Source: Variovorax sp. V213 (GTDB lineage Bacteria > Pseudomonadota > Gammaproteobacteria > Burkholderiales > Burkholderiaceae_C). Taken from it: 64,000 nucleotides of DNA. Each line of letters opens with the position of its first letter. The stretch's first letter is position 1. Both the position numbers and the translations under genes were made by a program. The stretch spans positions 869,001-933,000 of the forward strand of contig NZ_AP028664.1 of assembly GCF_041154455.1 (NCBI RefSeq). Direction: 5' to 3'. The notes beneath the pieces were generated by a model. The model saw only the letters and a list, made by a program, of their open reading frames with translations, was not told where the DNA came from and made no database searches. Below, piece by piece: positions 31,211 through 42,164 of this stretch.

Positions 31211-31906
31211 TCAGCTTCTGAAGAGGCGCGAGTATTGTGTTTCATGACGGGCCGACAACACCGCCAGCAGGGGTGCAAAGGCCTGGCGTTCATCCTCGCC
31301 CAGCGAGATGGCGTGGTTCGTGGCAGCGGGAATTTCGCGCGCCAGCCGCGCCAGGATGCGCTGGCCCGCGCTCTGGCCCAGCGGCACGGCCTTGACCGCC
31401 GCCGCCACCATGTTCTCGGCCCAGCCGAAGGCGAAGGCCAGGCAGCCGTCGTGTGTGGTGGCGGCGGTGCGGCTCAGCGCGAAGGCGAAGGCCACGGGGT
31501 AGCTTGCGGGCAGGTCCGCGAAGACCTCGGCCGTGTCTGCGTGGTGCAGCTTGAGCCACTCGACGAAGGAGCGGCCCATCTGCTCGGTCTGCAGGAAGAA
31601 CTCGGCCGATTCGCGCGTGGCCAGGACCCAGCGGTTGAGCGCGCGGATGCGCTCCCCGTCGCCCGCGCGCCAGGCCGGCATGGCTTGCGCCACAAGCGCG
31701 AGGTCGCCGCGCGCGAAGCTCAGGTGCAACTGGTCGGAGAGCCATTCGATGGCCTTGGCTTCCGAATCGACACCGGCCCATTCCACTGCCGCCTCCACAC
31801 CCTCCGAATAGGAAAAACCGCCCACAGGCAGGGCCGGGGAGGCGAGCCAGATGAGCTGCAAAAGGCTTTGCGCGCCGAGTGTGTCGGCGGTCTCTTCGTC
31901 GGACAT
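31211..31906 (-). CDS. ureF: Urease accessory protein UreF
   Basis: A 231-residue all-helical chaperone. The family start LLQLIWLASPALPVGGFSYSEGVEAAVEWAGV is present, and the C-terminal part has PLGQSAGQRILARLAREIPAATNHA and ends in SRLFRS. It links UreD(H) and UreG in the nickel-loading complex. The start at 31906 was chosen because the family core begins about 15 residues later; it lies 13 nt after the ureE stop. Confidence 0.95.
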   Translation of the reverse strand: MSDEETADTLGAQSLLQLIWLASPALPVGGFSYSEGVEAAVEWAGVDSEAKAIEWLSDQLHLSFARGDLALVAQAMPAWRAGDGERIRALNRWVLATRESAEFFLQTEQMGRSFVEWLKLHHADTAEVFADLPASYPVAFAFALSRTAATTHDGCLAFAFGWAENMVAAAVKAVPLGQSAGQRILARLAREIPAATNHAISLGEDERQAFAPLLAVLSARHETQYSRLFRS

Positions 31907-31919
31907 CGTCGGGGCGGAT

Positions 31920-32513
31920 TCAGTGCGAGTGGTCGTGCGCACCGGCGTGGTCGTCGAGCAGTTCCGGTGCAAGCACGAGGGGCTTGGGGCCCTTGCCATG
32001 CGAATGTCCATGCTCGTGCGCGTGGTCATGGCTGTGGCTGGCCCCGTGCGAATGCTCGTGCGACCCATAAGCGCCGCCTTCGGGCTCGAAGGCTTCCTCG
32101 ACCGCGACGACGATCAGGTGCATCGAGCGCAGCATGTCGGCCAGCACGTGATCGGGCTCGATCTTCAGGTGGTCGGGCTTGAGCTCGATCGGAACATGCC
32201 GGTTGCCCAGGTGATAGGCCGCGCGCGTCAGGTCGAACGGTGTGCCGTGGGCCGTGCAATGCGTGATGCGCAGCACCGGCTGCGGCGCTGCAATGACACG
32301 GACCAGCGAGCCGTCTTCGGCCACCAGCACGTCGCCGCCGCGCACGGCGGTGCCGCGCGGCAGGAACACGCCGATCTGCCGGCCCTGCGAATCGGTGGCG
32401 TCGAAACGGCTTTTCTGGCGCACGTCCCAGTCGAGTTCGATGGTGGCGGCGCGCTTGAGCAGCACGGCCGCAAGGCCGCGGCCTTGAGGCATGAGTTTGT
32501 TGGCGGTGAGCAT
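31920..32513 (-). CDS. ureE: Urease nickel metallochaperone UreE
   Basis: A 197-residue protein. The N-terminal peptide-binding domain (RKSRFDATDSQGRQIGVFLPRGTAVRGGDVL) is followed by the metal-binding domain with RAAYHLGNRHVPIEL, in which His is the dimer-site ligand. The tail after about residue 150 has more than 15 His residues in alternating H-x-H patterns, a nickel store. It sits between ureC and ureF. Confidence 0.96.
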   Translation of the reverse strand: MLTANKLMPQGRGLAAVLLKRAATIELDWDVRQKSRFDATDSQGRQIGVFLPRGTAVRGGDVLVAEDGSLVRVIAAPQPVLRITHCTAHGTPFDLTRAAYHLGNRHVPIELKPDHLKIEPDHVLADMLRSMHLIVVAVEEAFEPEGGAYGSHEHSHGASHSHDHAHEHGHSHGKGPKPLVLAPELLDDHAGAHDHSH

Positions 32514-32622
32514 GGTGCGGATGGGACGCCCAGGGGCGTGAAACGACGGATGAATACCTTCGAGGATACGCAGCCTGTCAAGGGGGCGCCTGCTCCCCCT
32601 TCAAGGCCCTACAGGCTCCGCG

Positions 32623-34371
<1,749 letters not shown>

Positions 34372-34374
34372 GGC

Positions 34375-34680
34375 TTAGAGTTTTCCTTGAACGAGGCCGC
34401 GAAAGCCATAGACGATGCGATCGCCCGAGAAGTCGACCAGTTCGACGGTGCGCTGCTGGCCCGGCTCGAAGCGCACGGCGGCGCCCGAAGCGATGTTGAG
34501 CCGCATGCCGCGCGCGGCTTCGCGGTCGAAGCCGAGCGCGCCATTGGTTTCGGCAAAGTGATAGTGCGATCCGACCTGGATCGGCCGGTCGGCGGTGTTC
34601 TGCACCACCAGCGTGAGCGTGCGGCGGCCAGGGTTGAGCGTGTGCTCGCCCTCGTCGGTGAAAAGTTCGCCGGGGGTCAT
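34375..34680 (-). CDS. ureB: Urease beta subunit
   Basis: A 101-residue subunit. It begins MTPGELFTDEGEHTLNPGRRTLTLVVQNTADRPIQVGSHYHFAETN and ends in the RTVELVDFSGDRIVYGFRGLVQGKL region, all conserved in UreB. The start at 34680 is set by this N terminus. It lies 17 nt after hupE and 3 nt before ureC. Confidence 0.97.
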   Translation of the reverse strand: MTPGELFTDEGEHTLNPGRRTLTLVVQNTADRPIQVGSHYHFAETNGALGFDREAARGMRLNIASGAAVRFEPGQQRTVELVDFSGDRIVYGFRGLVQGKL

Positions 34681-34697
34681 GGGGACGGCGCCTTTCT

Positions 34698-35297
34698 TCA
34701 GACGGCCTGCGAGAGCAGCGTGGCGCCCAGCGCCACCACGGCGGCGCCCGCCACGCGCGGCAGCCAGGCATTCGCATGGCGCAGCGCCCACCCGAACGCG
34801 ATGCCCGCAAGGTGCAGCAGCACGGTGGCGCCGACCATGCCGGCCAGCGCCAAAGCCGCGCCCTGCTCGCCCGCGAGTTCGTGGCCGTGCGCCACGCCGT
34901 GGAAGATGGCGAACGCGCCGGCCACCGCCGCGGCCACCGCGGCCGGCAGGTGGATGCGCGCGGCGACCAGCAGGCCCAGCACGAGCAGCGAGGCGGCGAT
35001 CATCGGTTCGACGGCCGGCAACTGCACACCCGCCAGCCCCATCAGCGCGCCCACGAGCAGCATGCCCGCGAAGGCCAGCGGCGCCCACAGCAGATCGGGC
35101 CAGGCGCGGCGCGCGGCCAGCGCACTCCAGAGGCCGACCGCGACCATGGCCGCCAGATGGTCGGCGCCTGTGAGCGGGTGCATGAAACCGGTGACGAGGC
35201 CGTGGTGCACGCCACCGTCGACACCGGTGTGGGCGCTGGCCGCGAACGGCAGCAGCAGGGCGACGAGGGCAAGGGTCTTGGAAGCGTTGTGGCGCAT
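34698..35297 (-). CDS. ureJ: HupE/UreJ family membrane protein
   Basis: A 199-residue protein with about six membrane helices and the HupE signature HTGVDGGVHHGLVTGFMHPLTGADHLAAMVAVG near the N terminus, then HGVAHGHELAG. A signal-like hydrophobic start is present. Members are thought to carry nickel or cobalt into the cell. In many beta-proteobacteria the gene sits inside the urease operon between ureA and ureB, as here, so nickel uptake for urease is a reasonable inference. Confidence 0.9.
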   Translation of the reverse strand: MRHNASKTLALVALLLPFAASAHTGVDGGVHHGLVTGFMHPLTGADHLAAMVAVGLWSALAARRAWPDLLWAPLAFAGMLLVGALMGLAGVQLPAVEPMIAASLLVLGLLVAARIHLPAAVAAAVAGAFAIFHGVAHGHELAGEQGAALALAGMVGATVLLHLAGIAFGWALRHANAWLPRVAGAAVVALGATLLSQAV

Positions 35298-35326
35298 GGC
35301 AGGTCTTTCTTGTTCTGGAGTGGGAG

Positions 35327-35628
<302 letters not shown>

Positions 35629-35642
35629 GGGAGCGGCATCGG

Positions 35643-38600
35643 ATGGCGTGGAGGTCGGCCATTATTGGGCAGGCTTCGGCTTTGCAACAGTCATGCCGGT
35701 GTTCGCCAAACGACGTATGGATGGCACGAAAGATGCACCGAAACGGTGTGAACCCCGCCGAGACTTCCACCAGCCCCGACGACGCGCCCCAGCGCATCGT
35801 CAAGGTGCGGCGCGACTACAACAGCTGGGTGGCGAGCGAAACGCTCGAGGACTACGCGCTGCGCTACACCCCGCAGCGCTTTCGCAAGTGGTCCGAATGG
35901 CGCGTGGCCAACACGGCTTTCGGGGCGGCGTCGTTCCTGGTGCTGGAGGCGGTGGGCGCCACTCTGCTGGTGCAATACGGCTTCGCCAATGCGTTCTGGG
36001 CCATCGTGACCACGGGGCTCATCATCTTCCTGGCGGGCGTGCCGATCAGCGTGTATGCCGCGCGCTACGGTGTCGACATGGACCTGCTCACGCGCGGCGC
36101 GGGCTTCGGCTACATCGGCTCCACGCTCACCTCGCTCATCTACGCGTCGTTCACCTTCATCTTCTTCGCGCTCGAGGCGGCGGTGATGGCCTACGCGCTC
36201 GAGCTCGCACTCGGCGTGCCGCCGGTCTGGGGCTACCTGGTGTGCGCGCTGGTGGTGATTCCGCTGGTCACCCACGGGGTTTCGGCCATCAGCCGGCTTC
36301 AACTGTGGACGCAGCCGCTCTGGCTGGTGATGCTGGTGGTGCCTTTCGTCTTTGTGCTGGTGCGCGATCCTGGTGCGTTTGCGGGCATCGTGCACTACAA
36401 CGGGTCGAAGGCGAGCACCAAGGGTTTCGATCTGCACCTGTTTGGCGCTGCGCTGACGGTCGGCATCGCGTTGATCACCCAGATGGGGGAACAGGCCGAC
36501 TACCTGCGCTTCATGCCCGCGCGCACCGCCGTGAGCGCCCGGCGCTGGTGGGCCGGGGTGCTGGCCGGCGGGCCGGGGTGGGTGCTGCTGGGCGTGGTCA
36601 AGATGCTGGGCGGCGCGCTCTTGGCGTACCTGGCGATCACGCACATGGTGCCGGTCGAGCGCGCGGTCGACCCGAACCAGATGTACCTTGCGGCCTATGA
36701 GTACGTATTCCCGAACTATGGCTGGGCCGTGGCTGCGACCGCGCTGTTCGTGGTGATTTCGCAGCTCAAGATCAACGTGACCAACGCCTATGCGGGCTCG
36801 CTGGCCTGGAGCAACTTTTTCTCGCGCGTGGCGCACAGCCATCCGGGACGCGTGGTGTGGGTGGTGTTCAACGCGCTCATCGCCTTCATGCTGATGGAGA
36901 TGAACGTGTTCGAGGCGCTGGGCGACGTGCTCGGCCTCTTCGCCAACATCGCCATCGCCTGGATGATGGCGGTGGTGGCCGACCTGGTCATCAACAAGCC
37001 GCTGGGCCTGTCGCCGCCCGGCATCGAGTTCAAGCGGGCGCATCTGTGGGACATCAACCCGGTGGGGGTCGGGGCGATGGCGCTGGCCTCGCTGCTGTCC
37101 ATCACCGCCCATCTCGGCGTCTTCGGCCCGCTGGCGCAGGCGTTCTCGGCTCTCATCGCGCTCGGTACGGCACTGGTGGTGTCGCCGCTGCTGGCATGGG
37201 CCACGGGCGGCAAGTACTACCTGGCGCGAGGTTCGGTGGCCCATGGCGCGGTCGCCTTTGCGCCCGCAGCGGGCCCGCGCGCGGTTCGCTGGGCGCGGGT
37301 CGAGCACGACGTGCATGAGGACGCAGCGGAGGGCAGCTACCAGCGCCTCAAGGTGCAGCACTGCGTGATCTGCGAGCGCGAGTACGAAGGTCCCGACATG
37401 GCCCATTGCCCGGCCTACCAGGGCGCGATCTGCTCGCTGTGCTGCACGCTCGATGCGCGCTGCGGCGACCTGTGCAAGCCCCATGCGAGCCTCTCGGCGC
37501 AATGGTCGTCGGCGCTGCGCTGGCTGCTGCCGCGCTTCAGCTGGCGCTATCTCGACACCGGGCTGGGCCATTTCCTGTTGCTGATGCTGATCATCGTGCC
37601 GGTACTGGCGGTGGTGTTCGGTGTGCTCTACCAGCAGGAGCTGCGCGCATTGGGCGAGGGCGTGCTGCAGATGGCGTCGCAATCGGAACTGGCCGAAGCC
37701 TTGGCGGGCGTGCAGCAGTCGGCGTTGCGCTCGGGCTTTCTCAAGGCGTACATGGCGCTGCTGGTGATCGCGGGCGTGGTGGCCTGGTGGCTGGTGCTGG
37801 CGCACCAGAGCCGCAGGGTCGCGCAGGAAGAATCAAACCGCCAGACCCATCTGCTGATGCGCGAAATCGAGTTGCACCGCGCCACCGACCGCGCGCTGCA
37901 GTCTGCCAAGCAGACCGCGGATGAGGCGCGCGAAGTTGCCGAGCACGCCAAGCTCGCAGCCGAGCAGGCGCGGCGCGCCGCCGACCAGGCCAACCAGGCC
38001 AAGAGCCGGTACATCAGCGCCATCAGCCACGAGCTGCGCACGCCGCTCAACAGCATCCTGGGCTACGCGCAGCTGATGGGCGAAGACCAGTCCGTGCCGC
38101 CCCACCGCCAGCAAGCCGTGGCGGTGATCAAGCGCGGCGGCGAGCACCTGCTGTCGCTCATCGAGGGCACGCTGGCCATTGCCCACATCGAGGCCGGCAA
38201 GCTCACGTTGCATGCGAGGCCGATGCGCTTTGCCGACACCTTGCGCGAGCTGGCCGACATGTTCGAGCTGCAGGCGGCCGAAAAGGGGCTGCGGTTTCGC
38301 TTCGAGGCGGCGGGTGCATTGCCCGAGGTGGTGCGCGCCGACGAGAAGCGGGTGTGCCAGATCCTCATCAACCTGCTGGGCAACGCCATCAAGTTCACGG
38401 CCGCGGGCGAGGTGACGCTGCGGCTTTCGTATGCACGGGAGTTCGCCTCGGTCGAGATCGAGGACACCGGGCCCGGCATGACGGCCGAAGACATCGAACG
38501 CATCTTCGAGCCCTTTGCGCGCGGCGATGCGGCCGCGGCGTCCACGCCCGGCGCGGGGCTGGGCCTCACCATCGCCAAGATGCTGACCGACCTCATGGGC

Positions 38601-39362
38601 GGCGAGATGAAGGTGCGCAGCACGCCTGGGCAAGGCTCGCTGTTCTGCGTACGGCTCTTCCTGCCGCGGGTGCACGAGACCGCGGGCGCCTCGGGCCGGC
38701 CGGCTCCGGTGCAGCGCGCGCGGCGCGGCTACGAAGGCCCTCGCCGTCGGCTGCTGGTGGTCGACAACGAGGAGGCCGACCGCGACCTGCTCGGCCATGT
38801 GCTGGCGCCGCTCGGCTTCGAGCTGCGCACCGCCGCCAGCGGCCACGACGCGCTCGACCTCATCGCGGCCGGCTACCGGCCCGATGCGATGTTCGTCGAC
38901 CTTGCCATGCCGGGCATCGATGGCTGGGAGACGATTCGCCGCGCGCGCAAGCTCGGCCTCGCCGATGCCTGCGTGGCCATCGTGTCGGCCAATGCTTTCG
39001 ACAAGGGCCTCGAGAATGACGTGGGCATTGCGCCCGAAGATTTCTTCGTCAAGCCGGTGCGCCATACGGAACTGCTCGACTGGCTCGAACGTCGCCTCGG
39101 CCTGCAATGGACCGACACCGCCGCCAAGCCGGCCCCCGCCACCGCGCCACGCGCCATGCAGGCGCCTTCGCTGTCGAGGCTGCGCGCCCTCGACGAAGCG
39201 GTGAGCCTGGGCTATTTTCGCGGCATCATGAACCAGCTCGACGAAATCGACACCGAACAACCCGAATGCCTCGCCTGGACCGAGGCGCAGCGCGTGCTCG
39301 CGCGCCAGTTCCAGTTCGAGGCCATGGGCCGTGCGCTTGCCGCCGCAGTCAGCGCGGCCTGA
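35643..39362 (+). CDS. NCS1 permease fused to a Cys-rich segment and a hybrid histidine kinase
   Basis: A protein of up to 1239 residues. About 50-560 form an NCS1 (cytosine/purine/allantoin-type) transporter with about 12 helices (for example the motif YGVDMDLLTRGAGFGYIGSTLTSLIYASFTFIFFALE). Residues 574-611 form a Cys-rich segment (C574, C577, H588, C589, C597, C600, C601, C607, C611), likely a metal site. Two more helices follow (about 645-668 and 700-720), then a coiled coil, HisKA (ISHELRTPL, His796), HATPase (NLLGNAIKF, DTGPGM, GAGLGLTIAKML) and a receiver (Asp1086), with a short extra tail. It probably senses a nitrogenous substrate through the transporter domain, like CbrA-type sensors. 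It is divergent from the urease operon. The start is uncertain (35643 has a GGGAG site; 35721 and 35733 are alternatives). Confidence 0.88.
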   Translation: MAWRSAIIGQASALQQSCRCSPNDVWMARKMHRNGVNPAETSTSPDDAPQRIVKVRRDYNSWVASETLEDYALRYTPQRFRKWSEWRVANTAFGAASFLVLEAVGATLLVQYGFANAFWAIVTTGLIIFLAGVPISVYAARYGVDMDLLTRGAGFGYIGSTLTSLIYASFTFIFFALEAAVMAYALELALGVPPVWGYLVCALVVIPLVTHGVSAISRLQLWTQPLWLVMLVVPFVFVLVRDPGAFAGIVHYNGSKASTKGFDLHLFGAALTVGIALITQMGEQADYLRFMPARTAVSARRWWAGVLAGGPGWVLLGVVKMLGGALLAYLAITHMVPVERAVDPNQMYLAAYEYVFPNYGWAVAATALFVVISQLKINVTNAYAGSLAWSNFFSRVAHSHPGRVVWVVFNALIAFMLMEMNVFEALGDVLGLFANIAIAWMMAVVADLVINKPLGLSPPGIEFKRAHLWDINPVGVGAMALASLLSITAHLGVFGPLAQAFSALIALGTALVVSPLLAWATGGKYYLARGSVAHGAVAFAPAAGPRAVRWARVEHDVHEDAAEGSYQRLKVQHCVICEREYEGPDMAHCPAYQGAICSLCCTLDARCGDLCKPHASLSAQWSSALRWLLPRFSWRYLDTGLGHFLLLMLIIVPVLAVVFGVLYQQELRALGEGVLQMASQSELAEALAGVQQSALRSGFLKAYMALLVIAGVVAWWLVLAHQSRRVAQEESNRQTHLLMREIELHRATDRALQSAKQTADEAREVAEHAKLAAEQARRAADQANQAKSRYISAISHELRTPLNSILGYAQLMGEDQSVPPHRQQAVAVIKRGGEHLLSLIEGTLAIAHIEAGKLTLHARPMRFADTLRELADMFELQAAEKGLRFRFEAAGALPEVVRADEKRVCQILINLLGNAIKFTAAGEVTLRLSYAREFASVEIEDTGPGMTAEDIERIFEPFARGDAAAASTPGAGLGLTIAKMLTDLMGGEMKVRSTPGQGSLFCVRLFLPRVHETAGASGRPAPVQRARRGYEGPRRRLLVVDNEEADRDLLGHVLAPLGFELRTAASGHDALDLIAAGYRPDAMFVDLAMPGIDGWETIRRARKLGLADACVAIVSANAFDKGLENDVGIAPEDFFVKPVRHTELLDWLERRLGLQWTDTAAKPAPATAPRAMQAPSLSRLRALDEAVSLGYFRGIMNQLDEIDTEQPECLAWTEAQRVLARQFQFEAMGRALAAAVSAA

Positions 39363-39374
39363 AGAACAAGTCCC

Positions 39375-40379
39375 ATGGAAACCACTCCGCTCGCAAGAAC
39401 GCTGCGCGAACAAGGCGCCAACAGCGACCTGGTGCTGATCGTCGACGACGTGCCCGACAACCTCGCGGTGCTGCACGACGCGCTCGACGAGTCGGGCTAC
39501 ACCGTGCTCATTGCCACCAACGGCGAGCAGGCGCTGCAGCGTGCCGCGCAGGCGCGCCCCGACATCGTGCTGCTCGACGCCATGATGCCGGGCATCGACG
39601 GCTTCGAGGTGGCGCGCCGGCTCAAGGCCGATGCCGCGACGGCGCACATTCCCATCGTGTTCATGACCGGGCTCACCGAAACCGAGCACCTGGTGGCCGC
39701 GCTCGAGGCCGGCGGTGTCGACTACGTCACCAAGCCGATCAAGCCCAAGGAGGTGCTGGCCCGCATGAACGTGCACCTTCAGGGCGCCCGCCGCGCCCGG
39801 CAGGATGCGCGGCAGGCCGGCCAGGCGCGCAATGCGCTCGACGCCTTCGGCTACGCCAGCATCACCGTACGCCTGCCCGAGGGCAAGCTGATCTGGCAGA
39901 CGGCGCTCGCGCGCGAGCTGCTGCAGCGCTACTGCGACACCCGCGCGCCCGAAACACCGCCCGTGGTGCTCGAGTGGCTGCGGCGCCACGCGCCCGATGC
40001 CAGGCAGCAGGGCATCGAGCCGCCGGCGCTTTCCATCGTGCAGGGCGCCGCCGGGCTCAGCCTGCGCCTGCATCGGCAGACCGGCCAGGATGACGACGGC
40101 GATGAATGGATGATCGTCATGCGCGAGGTTTCCGACACCGCGGTGATCGAGGCCATGAGCCTGAGCCTGAAGCTCACGGCGCGCGAGGCCGAGGTGCTCT
40201 ATTGGGTGGTGAAGGGCAAGACCAACAAGGACATCGGCGAAATTCTCGGCAGCAGTCCCGCCACGGCCAAGAAGCACCTGGAGCGGGTGTACGTGAAGCT
40301 CGGCGTCGAGACCCGCACAGCCGCTGCCGGGGTGGCCATCAAGCGAATCCGCGAGTTGCAGCCGCAGTTCGAGATCTGA
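39375..40379 (+). CDS. Response regulator with LuxR-type DNA-binding domain
   Basis: A 334-residue protein, 12 nt after the sensor, so surely its partner. The receiver (about 18-135) has the acidic pair D24-D25, phosphoacceptor D68 (LLDAMMPGIDG), FMTG and KPIKPKE. A middle region of about 130 residues has no recognised domain. The C-terminal LuxR helix-turn-helix has LTAREAEVLYWVVKGKTNKDIGEILGSSPATAKKHLERVYVKLGVETRTAAA. It likely regulates genes for the nitrogen compound sensed by the transporter-kinase, possibly including the adjacent urease genes; this is inference. Confidence 0.92.
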   Translation: METTPLARTLREQGANSDLVLIVDDVPDNLAVLHDALDESGYTVLIATNGEQALQRAAQARPDIVLLDAMMPGIDGFEVARRLKADAATAHIPIVFMTGLTETEHLVAALEAGGVDYVTKPIKPKEVLARMNVHLQGARRARQDARQAGQARNALDAFGYASITVRLPEGKLIWQTALARELLQRYCDTRAPETPPVVLEWLRRHAPDARQQGIEPPALSIVQGAAGLSLRLHRQTGQDDDGDEWMIVMREVSDTAVIEAMSLSLKLTAREAEVLYWVVKGKTNKDIGEILGSSPATAKKHLERVYVKLGVETRTAAAGVAIKRIRELQPQFEI

Positions 40380-40428
40380 AGGCGTGTCTTCATCCCTAGA
40401 ATCTCCCGGTCATCGGGGGATGCAGGCG

Positions 40429-41136
40429 ATGAAAGACAACAAACGCACAAAAATGATTCGACCGCCGCGAGCCGCCTGGCTGCTGGCAGGTGTCTGCAGC
40501 CTTGCGAGCACGGGTGCGCGAGCCGCGGGGCATTTCGATGTCGACGATGCAGGCACGCTCGATCCGGGCCAATGCCAGTACGAAGCCTGGTCGGGCCGCA
40601 CCGGCCCCGAGCCGACCACCGGGCTGCACATCGGGCCGTCCTGCCGTGTGGGGTCCGTCGAGCTGGGACTGAACTTGGATCGGTTTTCGGCAGAGGGCGT
40701 GCGCTCGGTCGTCGCAGGGCCGCAGCTCAAATGGAATTTCTTCGGCCCGGCGGCCGATGCGCCGCTGAGCGCGGCACTTTCGCTCGGTGCCGCGTTCGAC
40801 CTGACGCGCGGCGGCCGTGCGGGCGGGCAGTTCGTGCTGCCGGTCACATGGCGGCCGACCGGCAGCCTGCAGATCCACGTCAACCTCGGCGCCGACTGGG
40901 CCACCGGCACAGGGGCTCGCACGCCGCGCGGCGGGCTGGCCGCGGAATGGGCGCTCGACGACAAGGTTTCGCTCATCGCGGAGCGCAGCCGCGCGGCAGG
41001 TGTCTGGACCTCGCGCATCGGGGGGCGCTTCAGCCTCACGCCGCTGATCAGCGTGGATGTCAGCGCTTCCAGGACGGGACCGCAGGGCGTGCGTGGCTTC
41101 GTCGTGGGGCTGAACCACGAGTTCGCCTGGAAGTAG
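40429..41136 (+). CDS. Secreted, probably beta-barrel protein of unknown function
   Basis: A 235-residue protein with a signal peptide (AAWLLAGVCSLASTGARAAG, cleavage near residue 33). The mature part has many alternating strands (LKWNFFGPAADAPLSAALSLGAAFDLT, QFVLPVTWRPTGSLQIHVNLGADWATG, VWTSRIGGRFSLTPLISVDVSASRTG) and ends HEFAWK, which fits a small outer-membrane barrel. Start: ATG 40429 has a GGGGGA site about 8 nt upstream; 40420 is an alternative. It lies 49 nt after the response regulator. Confidence 0.65.
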   Translation: MKDNKRTKMIRPPRAAWLLAGVCSLASTGARAAGHFDVDDAGTLDPGQCQYEAWSGRTGPEPTTGLHIGPSCRVGSVELGLNLDRFSAEGVRSVVAGPQLKWNFFGPAADAPLSAALSLGAAFDLTRGGRAGGQFVLPVTWRPTGSLQIHVNLGADWATGTGARTPRGGLAAEWALDDKVSLIAERSRAAGVWTSRIGGRFSLTPLISVDVSASRTGPQGVRGFVVGLNHEFAWK

Positions 41137-41149
41137 GTCCCGTGCGGAG

Positions 41150-42070
41150 TCAGCGCAGGTAGCGCTGAATGCGCTTCTCGTCTTCCGCCAGTTGCTGGCG
41201 CATGAGCGAAAGAAAGTCGCGGGCGGTGGTGGAAAGCACCTTGCCCGCGGGCAGGGCCAGCACGCAGGAAAAGAATACGTCGACCGACAGCCGGCGCACC
41301 ACGAGGCCGCGTTCCGCGTAGTCGAGAGCGGTGATGGGATTGACCAGTCCCACGCCCAGGCCGCGCACGGCCATCTCGCACACACTGGCCGCGTAAGGCG
41401 TTTGCACCATCACCCGAAGCGTCGCGCCGCGTTCGGCAAGTGCGGTTTCGAGCCCGCGGTGCGAAGGGTCCTCGGGGTTCAGGGCCAGGAAAGGCGCCTC
41501 GGCGAGTTGTTCCGGCTCGATGCGCTTGAAGCGCGCCAGCGCATGGCCTTGCGGCATCACGACCACGCCGGGAAACCGCGCGAAGGTCGAGTGCTCGATG
41601 CCCTCGAGCGGCAGTTCGTCGGCCATCAGGCCGAAGTCGGAGACGCCCTTTGCCACGCGGTCGCGCACGTCCTTGGAACTGAGCACCTGCAGCGACACCT
41701 GCGGCCAGGGACGGTCGCCCCGGTGCGCCTTCAGGCGTTCCAGCGCGCGCGGCATGAAGCCGAGGCCGAAGGCCGGATAGCAACTGAGTTCGAGCTGGTT
41801 GGTGCCGAAGTCGCGCAGGCTGCGCATGCGGTGCTCGATGGCCTCCATGCCGATGAAAACGCGCTCCACCTCGGTCCACAGCGCGCGCGCCTCGGGCGTG
41901 GGCACCAGCCGCCCACCGGTGCGCTGGAACAGGAGCATGCCGGCCTGCGCCTCGAGCCGCTTGAGCGACTGGCTGATGGCGGGTTGCGTCACATGCAGCA
42001 GCGCCGCGGCCTTGCGGGTGGAGCCGGCGCGCATCAGGGCCCGGAACGTCTCTATTTCGGTGAAGCGCAT
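41150..42070 (-). CDS. LysR-type transcriptional regulator
   Basis: A 306-residue LTTR. The N-terminal winged HTH has MRFTEIETFRALMRAGSTRKAAALLHVTQPAISQSLKRLEAQAGMLLFQRTGGRLVPTPEA. The effector domain follows, with the usual two subdomains (VSLQVLSSKDVRDRVAKGVSDFGLMADEL and the GLGVGLVNPITA stretch). It is divergent from a threonine-synthase-like gene and a Bug-protein gene, which it probably controls. A palindrome CGATAA-N6-TTATCG sits just upstream of its start. Confidence 0.93.
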   Translation of the reverse strand: MRFTEIETFRALMRAGSTRKAAALLHVTQPAISQSLKRLEAQAGMLLFQRTGGRLVPTPEARALWTEVERVFIGMEAIEHRMRSLRDFGTNQLELSCYPAFGLGFMPRALERLKAHRGDRPWPQVSLQVLSSKDVRDRVAKGVSDFGLMADELPLEGIEHSTFARFPGVVVMPQGHALARFKRIEPEQLAEAPFLALNPEDPSHRGLETALAERGATLRVMVQTPYAASVCEMAVRGLGVGLVNPITALDYAERGLVVRRLSVDVFFSCVLALPAGKVLSTTARDFLSLMRQQLAEDEKRIQRYLR

Positions 42071-42088
42071 CGATAAGTTTTTTTATCG
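42071..42088. promoter_or_regulatory. Palindrome in the LysR / PLP-enzyme intergenic region
   Basis: Perfect 6-bp arms CGATAA (42071-42076) and TTATCG (42083-42088) with a 6-nt spacer. It starts at the base next to the LysR ATG and lies 77 nt before the divergent gene. It contains the T-N11-A form of LTTR boxes, so it is a candidate autoregulatory site. Confidence 0.45.
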
Positions 42089-42164
42089 CTTGAGTATTTC
42101 GAGCTAGAGGATTTTATTTCCAGATGCCTAAGATTTGGGCACAACTTCCCCGCCAAGACCGCCT

